NCBI GenBank assembly: GCA_034432655.1
Contig: DAOUBP010000002.1
Coordinates: 1 to 8,443, forward strand
Direction: 5' to 3'
Length of the DNA: 8,443 nt
From: DAOUBP01 sp034432655
Lineage (GTDB): Bacteria > Chloroflexota > Anaerolineae > CG2-30-64-16
Shown here: positions 5,727-8,443 of the stretch, piece after piece
How positions within the stretch are numbered: position 1 is the first letter of the stretch
How the letters are laid out: the number at the start of each line of letters is the position of its first letter
Program-made: the position numbers and the translations under genes
The notes under the pieces: generated by a model
Databases searched by the model: none
Told to the model about the DNA's origin: nothing
What the model saw: only the letters and a program-made list of their open reading frames with translations

Positions 5727-7034
5727 ATGACGCGCGAAGAACTCAAACAGGCGGTGTGCGCCGAGATTGACCGGCGCCGGGACGACATCATCGGCATCGC
5801 CCAAACGATGCTCCATCATCCCGAGTTGGGCTACAAAGAAACCAAGACCTCGGCCCTGGTCAGCAAGACGCTGGCCGACTTGGGCCTGCCGGTGCGCACG
5901 GGCCTGGCAGTCACCGGCGTGGACGGCGTGTTGGCGGGGGCCCAGCCCGGCCCGGCCATCTGCATCATGGGCGAGCTGGATTCGGTGGTATCCCATGAAG
6001 CAGCCGTCTGCGATCCTGTGACCGGCGCGGCGCACCAGTGCGGCCATCACATCCAGGTGGCCAGCATGCTGGGCGCGGCGATGGGCCTGGTCGGTGCGGG
6101 GGCCGCTCCCTGGCTGGCCGGCCGGGTCCACTTCCTCGGCGCGCCGGCCGAGGAGTTCGTGGAGATCGAATATCGGCTGGGCCTGGCCAAGGAGGGCAAG
6201 ATCACCTACCTGGGCGGCAAGCAGGAGCTGATCAAGCTGGGCTACTTCGACGACATCGGTATCGCCATGATGGTCCATGCCAACTCAAAGACGCCGCAGC
6301 CCGGCCTCTTCTTCGGCATGCAGGCCAACGGCTTCCTGGCCAAGTCCATTCGCTATGTGGGCCGGGCGGCGCACGCGGCCGCGGCGCCCCACGAGGCCAT
6401 CAATGCGCTCAATGCTGCCTGTCTGGGCATCCTGGCCGTCCATGCGCAACGCGAGACGTTCCAGGACCAGGACGCCATCCGCGTGCATCCGATCATCACT
6501 AAGGGCGGCGACGTGGTCAACATCGTGCCCGCCGACGTGCGGATCGAGACCTACGTGCGGGGCCGTACCGTCGAGGCCATCCTGGATGCCTCGCGCAAGG
6601 TGGATCGCGCGTTTCGCGCCGGGGGTGATGCGGTCGGCGCCGAGACACACATCCAGAACGTCCCCGGCTACCTGCCCATCTTCCAGGACGAGCAACTCAC
6701 TCGCGTGGCGATGGAGAACGGTCGGGCGCTGCTGGGCGAGGAGGGCGTCCACTACGGCGGCTTCCTGGGCGGTTCCCTGGATGTCGGCGACCTGTCGCAC
6801 CTGATTCCCGTGCTGCATCCCTTTGTGGGGGGCACGCAAGGTCCTCTCCATGGCGCCGACTTCGCCATTGTGGACTATGAGGCGGCGGCCGTGATGCCCG
6901 CCAAGATGCTGGCGATGACCGCCGTTGACCTGCTGGTCGACGACGCGGGCGTCGCAAAGCAGATTATCGCCGACCACAGGTCTCGGCTCACCAAAGCCCA
7001 ATACCTGGCAATGATGGAAGACCTGCGCAAATAG
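5727..7034 (+). CDS. M20D-type amidohydrolase (Abg/IAA-amino-acid-hydrolase-like)
   Basis: 435 residues. The opening MLHHPELGYKETKTSALVSK (residues 28-47) is the classic M20D/AbgA-AbgB start. Expected metal ligands are Cys105 and His107 in HQCGHHIQ, Glu142-Glu143 in GAPAEEF (base and ligand), His184 in MMVHANS, and His375 in GPLHGADF. His216 in GRAAHAAAAPHEAINAL marks the dimerisation domain, followed by VNIVPADVRIETYVRGRT. The usual Asp after the CGH motif is replaced by His108. A charged insert of about 30 residues (about 145-175) follows the EE pair. ATG is 10 bases after the previous stop, and the SD AGGAG (5715-5719) overlaps that stop codon, indicating tight translational coupling. Family members hydrolyse amides such as p-aminobenzoyl-glutamate, aminoacyl conjugates or N-acyl amino acids; the actual substrate cannot be read from sequence. 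Cytoplasmic, no signal peptide. Confidence 0.85.
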   Translation: MTREELKQAVCAEIDRRRDDIIGIAQTMLHHPELGYKETKTSALVSKTLADLGLPVRTGLAVTGVDGVLAGAQPGPAICIMGELDSVVSHEAAVCDPVTGAAHQCGHHIQVASMLGAAMGLVGAGAAPWLAGRVHFLGAPAEEFVEIEYRLGLAKEGKITYLGGKQELIKLGYFDDIGIAMMVHANSKTPQPGLFFGMQANGFLAKSIRYVGRAAHAAAAPHEAINALNAACLGILAVHAQRETFQDQDAIRVHPIITKGGDVVNIVPADVRIETYVRGRTVEAILDASRKVDRAFRAGGDAVGAETHIQNVPGYLPIFQDEQLTRVAMENGRALLGEEGVHYGGFLGGSLDVGDLSHLIPVLHPFVGGTQGPLHGADFAIVDYEAAAVMPAKMLAMTAVDLLVDDAGVAKQIIADHRSRLTKAQYLAMMEDLRK

Positions 7035-7043
7035 GAGGCCGCC

Positions 7044-7622
7044 ATGCCCATCAACGAGGGGTGTCTCCTCAACCGGTTGGAACGGCTGGCCGAATTCGGG
7101 AGAACGCCCGAGGGTGGCGTCACGCGCATCACTTTCTCGCCCGAGTACCAACAGGCGCTGGATGTGGTCGCAGGGTGGATGAGGGAGGCCGGACTTAGCC
7201 CGCGTGTGGACGCGGTGGGTAACCTGATCGGCCGGCGAGAGGGGATGCAGCCCGGCCTGCCAGCGATCGCCTTGGGCTCGCACATTGACACGGTCATCAA
7301 CGGCGGGCGTTACGACGGGGCGCTGGGTGTTCTGGCCGCCATCGAAGTGGCCCAGACACTCACGGAGGAAGGCAGGCTGACCCGGCATCCGCTGGAGGTC
7401 ATTTCTTTCATGGAGGAAGAGGGGACTCGCTGGGGCACCAACATGTTGGACAGCCGGTTCATGGTTGGCCGCATCACCCCGGAGTACATGCGCAAGCGAA
7501 CCGATCGCCAGGGCGTTACCATCGCTCAAGGCATGGCCGCGGCCGGCTCCTCGCCGAAGCCCCCAAAGCCGCCGAAGCCCATCTCCTCCTGCCACAAGTC
7601 GCGCGCCCGCTGCAGGCCGTAG
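7044..7622 (+). pseudogene. Truncated N-carbamoyl-L-amino acid hydrolase / allantoate amidohydrolase-like (M20C)
   Basis: The first ~168 residues match the catalytic N-terminus of the carbamoylase/ureidohydrolase family (HyuC/AtzF-neighbour/AllC-like, about 410 residues when complete): GSHIDTVINGGRYDGALGV with His80, Asp82 and Asp91, then ISFMEEEGTRWG with Glu125-Glu126, then RITPEYMRKRTDRQGVTIAQ. After MAAAG (about base 7547) homology ends, and the frame reads SSPKPPKPPKPIS, the antisense of a minus-strand ORF, before stopping at 7620-7622. The lid domain and the C-terminal metal-binding His are missing, so the product should be inactive. A perfect SD AGGAGG (7033-7038) overlaps the previous stop, five bases before the ATG, showing it was a functional operon member. 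The break could be a genomic deletion/rearrangement or an assembly join; sequence alone cannot decide. Confidence 0.85.
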
Positions 7623-7729
7623 AGGAAGAGATAGCGAGAGGGCGCGCCGGGCTGTTCGTCCTCCAGCCGCGTTTGCACCTCAGCCGCCAGTTCGCTGAAG
7701 AGGTCATGGGTTATCCGGCAGACCTCCAT
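7526..7729 (-). CDS. Unknown small ORF, 67 codons, 3' end fused into carbamoylase DNA
   Basis: Starting at the ATG at 7729 this frame encodes MEVCRITHDLFSELAAEVQT, then a region ending RYLFLYGLQRARDLWQEEMG, a glycine-phenylalanine repeat GFGGFGGFGEE, and PAAAMP. The first 50 residues read like a real helical protein (acidic/basic mix, spaced hydrophobics). The last eight or so are antisense of the carbamoylase, so the original C-terminus was lost at the junction near 7548. The GFG run comes from three 9-base units. The frame is open upstream of the ATG, but that part is the out-of-frame shadow of the repeat protein. No good SD precedes the ATG. It lies 59 bases downstream of the repeat-protein stop on the same strand. 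Function unknown; it may be a fragment. Confidence 0.45.
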   Translation of the reverse strand: MEVCRITHDLFSELAAEVQTRLEDEQPGAPSRYLFLYGLQRARDLWQEEMGFGGFGGFGEEPAAAMP

Positions 7730-7753
7730 GTTGCGCGTGCTGTGCGCTTTGCC

Positions 7754-7779
7754 ATTCGTGCATTCGTGTCCTATTCGTG
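7754..7779. repeat. Three ATTCGTG motifs in the intergenic spacer
   Basis: ATTCGTG occurs at 7754-7760, 7762-7768 and 7773-7779 (CACGAAT on the minus strand), inside the 59-base gap between two minus-strand ORFs. From memory, similar degenerate CACGAAT-rich strings are scattered between genes in Chloroflexota-like drafts. Their role is unknown; they may be decayed simple repeats. Confidence 0.5.
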
Positions 7780-7788
7780 GACGGCCCA

Positions 7789-8443
7789 TCACGGCCACCA
7801 CCGCCCCACATCCTGGATGGCGCGGAAGGTCTCCACGACGGCCTGCTCCCCGCCCAGGGCGGCCAGGACAGGGGAGAGGGCGCGCAGGTCGGAGAGGAGG
7901 TCCCGGCGCGGGCGGGCGGTCAGGGCGCGGAGCGTCTCCGGCCAGAGGGCATAAGCGGCCTCTCGCTCGCGGCCGGCCCACTCCGCCCAACTCAGGGCCA
8001 GCCCGACCAGGGCTTCGGCGCGGAGGAATTCATAGCGGATTTCCCTGGCGGCGGCCAGGGCCTCCCGCAGCAACTCCGGCGGCAGGTGGGGGGTCAGCCC
8101 GGCCAGGGCCTCGGCACGCTGCCATTCATCCTCGATTTCCCTGGCGGCAGCCAGGGCCTCCCGCAGCAAGTCCGGCGGCAGGTGGGGGGCCAGCCCGGCC
8201 AGGGCTTCGGCGCGGGCGAATCCCCCCCCGATTTCCCTGGCAGCGGCCAGGGCCTCCCGCAGAGCCTGCCCCTGAAGGTCCGGCGGCAGGTGGGGGGCCA
8301 GCCCGGCCAGGGCGCGGGCGCGGTCGTCTCTATCCCCGATCTCCCGCGCGGCGGCCAGGGCCTCCCGCAGCGCCTGCCCCTGAAGGTCCGGCGGCAGGTG
8401 GGGGGCCAGCCCGGCCAGGGCGCGGGCGCGGTCATCTTCATCC
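7789..8443 (-). CDS. C-terminal part of an alpha-helical tandem-repeat protein (5' end outside window)
   Basis: The minus frame is open from the right edge (first complete codon at 8442) to a TGA at 7789-7791, giving 217 residues. A TTG at 8169 is not the true start, because the same repeat continues upstream of it. Residues 5-40 and 41-76 are 36-residue units, and 77-108 and 109-140 are 32-residue units, all built on RARALAGLAPHLPP followed by ALREALAAAREI. The two forms differ by a four-residue insert (QGQA-type). This is a helix-turn-helix solenoid (TPR/HEAT-like). A non-repeated cap follows (about 141-217) with WAEWAGREREAAYALWP and a final DVGRWWP. In Chloroflexota and Cyanobacteria such repeats often form the sensor end of NACHT/STAND or CHAT-type proteins, but the effector domains, if any, lie outside the window. 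Subcellular location is probably cytoplasmic. Confidence 0.75.
   Translation of the reverse strand, partial: DEDDRARALAGLAPHLPPDLQGQALREALAAAREIGDRDDRARALAGLAPHLPPDLQGQALREALAAAREIGGGFARAEALAGLAPHLPPDLLREALAAAREIEDEWQRAEALAGLTPHLPPELLREALAAAREIRYEFLRAEALVGLALSWAEWAGREREAAYALWPETLRALTARPRRDLLSDLRALSPVLAALGGEQAVVETFRAIQDVGRWWP
8023..8430 (-). repeat. In-frame DNA tandem repeats, 108 + 108 + 96 + 96 bases
   Basis: Four consecutive units encode the solenoid repeats: 8430-8323, 8322-8215, 8214-8119 and 8118-8023. The first 59 bases of units 1 and 2 are identical (8430-8372 and 8322-8264), synonymous sites included, showing recent duplication or gene conversion. An eight-C run (8222-8229) sits in unit 2, where a sequencing indel is possible, but the frame stays open across it. 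The array continues beyond the right edge. Confidence 0.85.

Noticed and set aside
6285..7595. 436-residue minus-strand ORF across the M20D/carbamoylase boundary
   Set aside because: Despite its length it is the antisense of two genes with intact catalytic motifs, SDs and family-length proteins. It is a GC-driven shadow.
7730..7990. N-terminal half of the long minus frame leading into the 67-codon ORF
   Set aside because: This part is out-of-frame antisense/shadow of the repeat-protein C-terminus (Pro/Arg/Gly-rich) and intergenic DNA, so the ORF was started at the ATG at 7729.
8094..8441. 115-residue minus-strand ORF starting MKMTAPAPWPGW
   Set aside because: It is a different frame of the repeat array. 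Its Pro/Trp/Arg/Cys-rich composition is a shadow of the ALAGLAPHLPP frame, which is open through the window edge.

Overview
The window is GC-rich, gene-dense bacterial DNA. It looks like Chloroflexota (Anaerolineae/Caldilineae-like), but this is an inference from style only: the 32-36-residue 'ALAGLAPHLPP..LREALAAAREI' repeats at the right end, ATTCGTG-type intergenic motifs, and the mix of transposase relics with amino-acid catabolism genes. No rRNA, tRNA or CRISPR array was seen.

Layout, left to right. Positions 3-826 hold the end of a DDE transposase broken by a one-base frameshift, followed by an 11-bp hairpin. A perfect-consensus sigma-70-type promoter (962-989) then drives a small two-helix YcxB-like membrane protein (1034-1543). 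A 205-base gap follows. It contains hand-foldable hairpins, plus an anti-Shine-Dalgarno stretch that can pair either with an orphan upstream SD or with the true SD of the next gene. After this come five same-strand genes: a DUF3100-type polytopic membrane protein (1749-3143); a 113-base spacer with two near-identical palindromes; a divergent serine hydroxymethyltransferase (SHMT)-fold PLP enzyme (3257-4513); an ArgE/DapE-type M20 hydrolase (4529-5716); an M20D/Abg-type amidohydrolase (5727-7034); and the first ~168 residues of an M20C-type N-carbamoyl amino acid hydrolase (7044 to about 7547). The last four genes are only 9-15 bases apart, and the SDs of the last two overlap the preceding stop codon, so they look like one transcript.

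At about 7548 the carbamoylase homology stops abruptly and the DNA switches to minus-strand content: a 67-codon unknown ORF (7526-7729), a short spacer with three ATTCGTG motifs, and the C-terminal part of a repeat protein (7789 to the right edge) that continues outside the window.

Working model (inference): the DUF3100 protein imports a blocked amino-acid derivative, the M20 enzymes remove N-acyl or N-carbamoyl groups, and the SHMT-like enzyme performs a non-canonical aldol or retro-aldol step on the freed amino acid. The most interesting point is the SHMT paralogue. It keeps the PLP lysine and overall family sequence, but at least four otherwise strongly conserved active-site positions are changed. 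That argues against housekeeping GlyA function.
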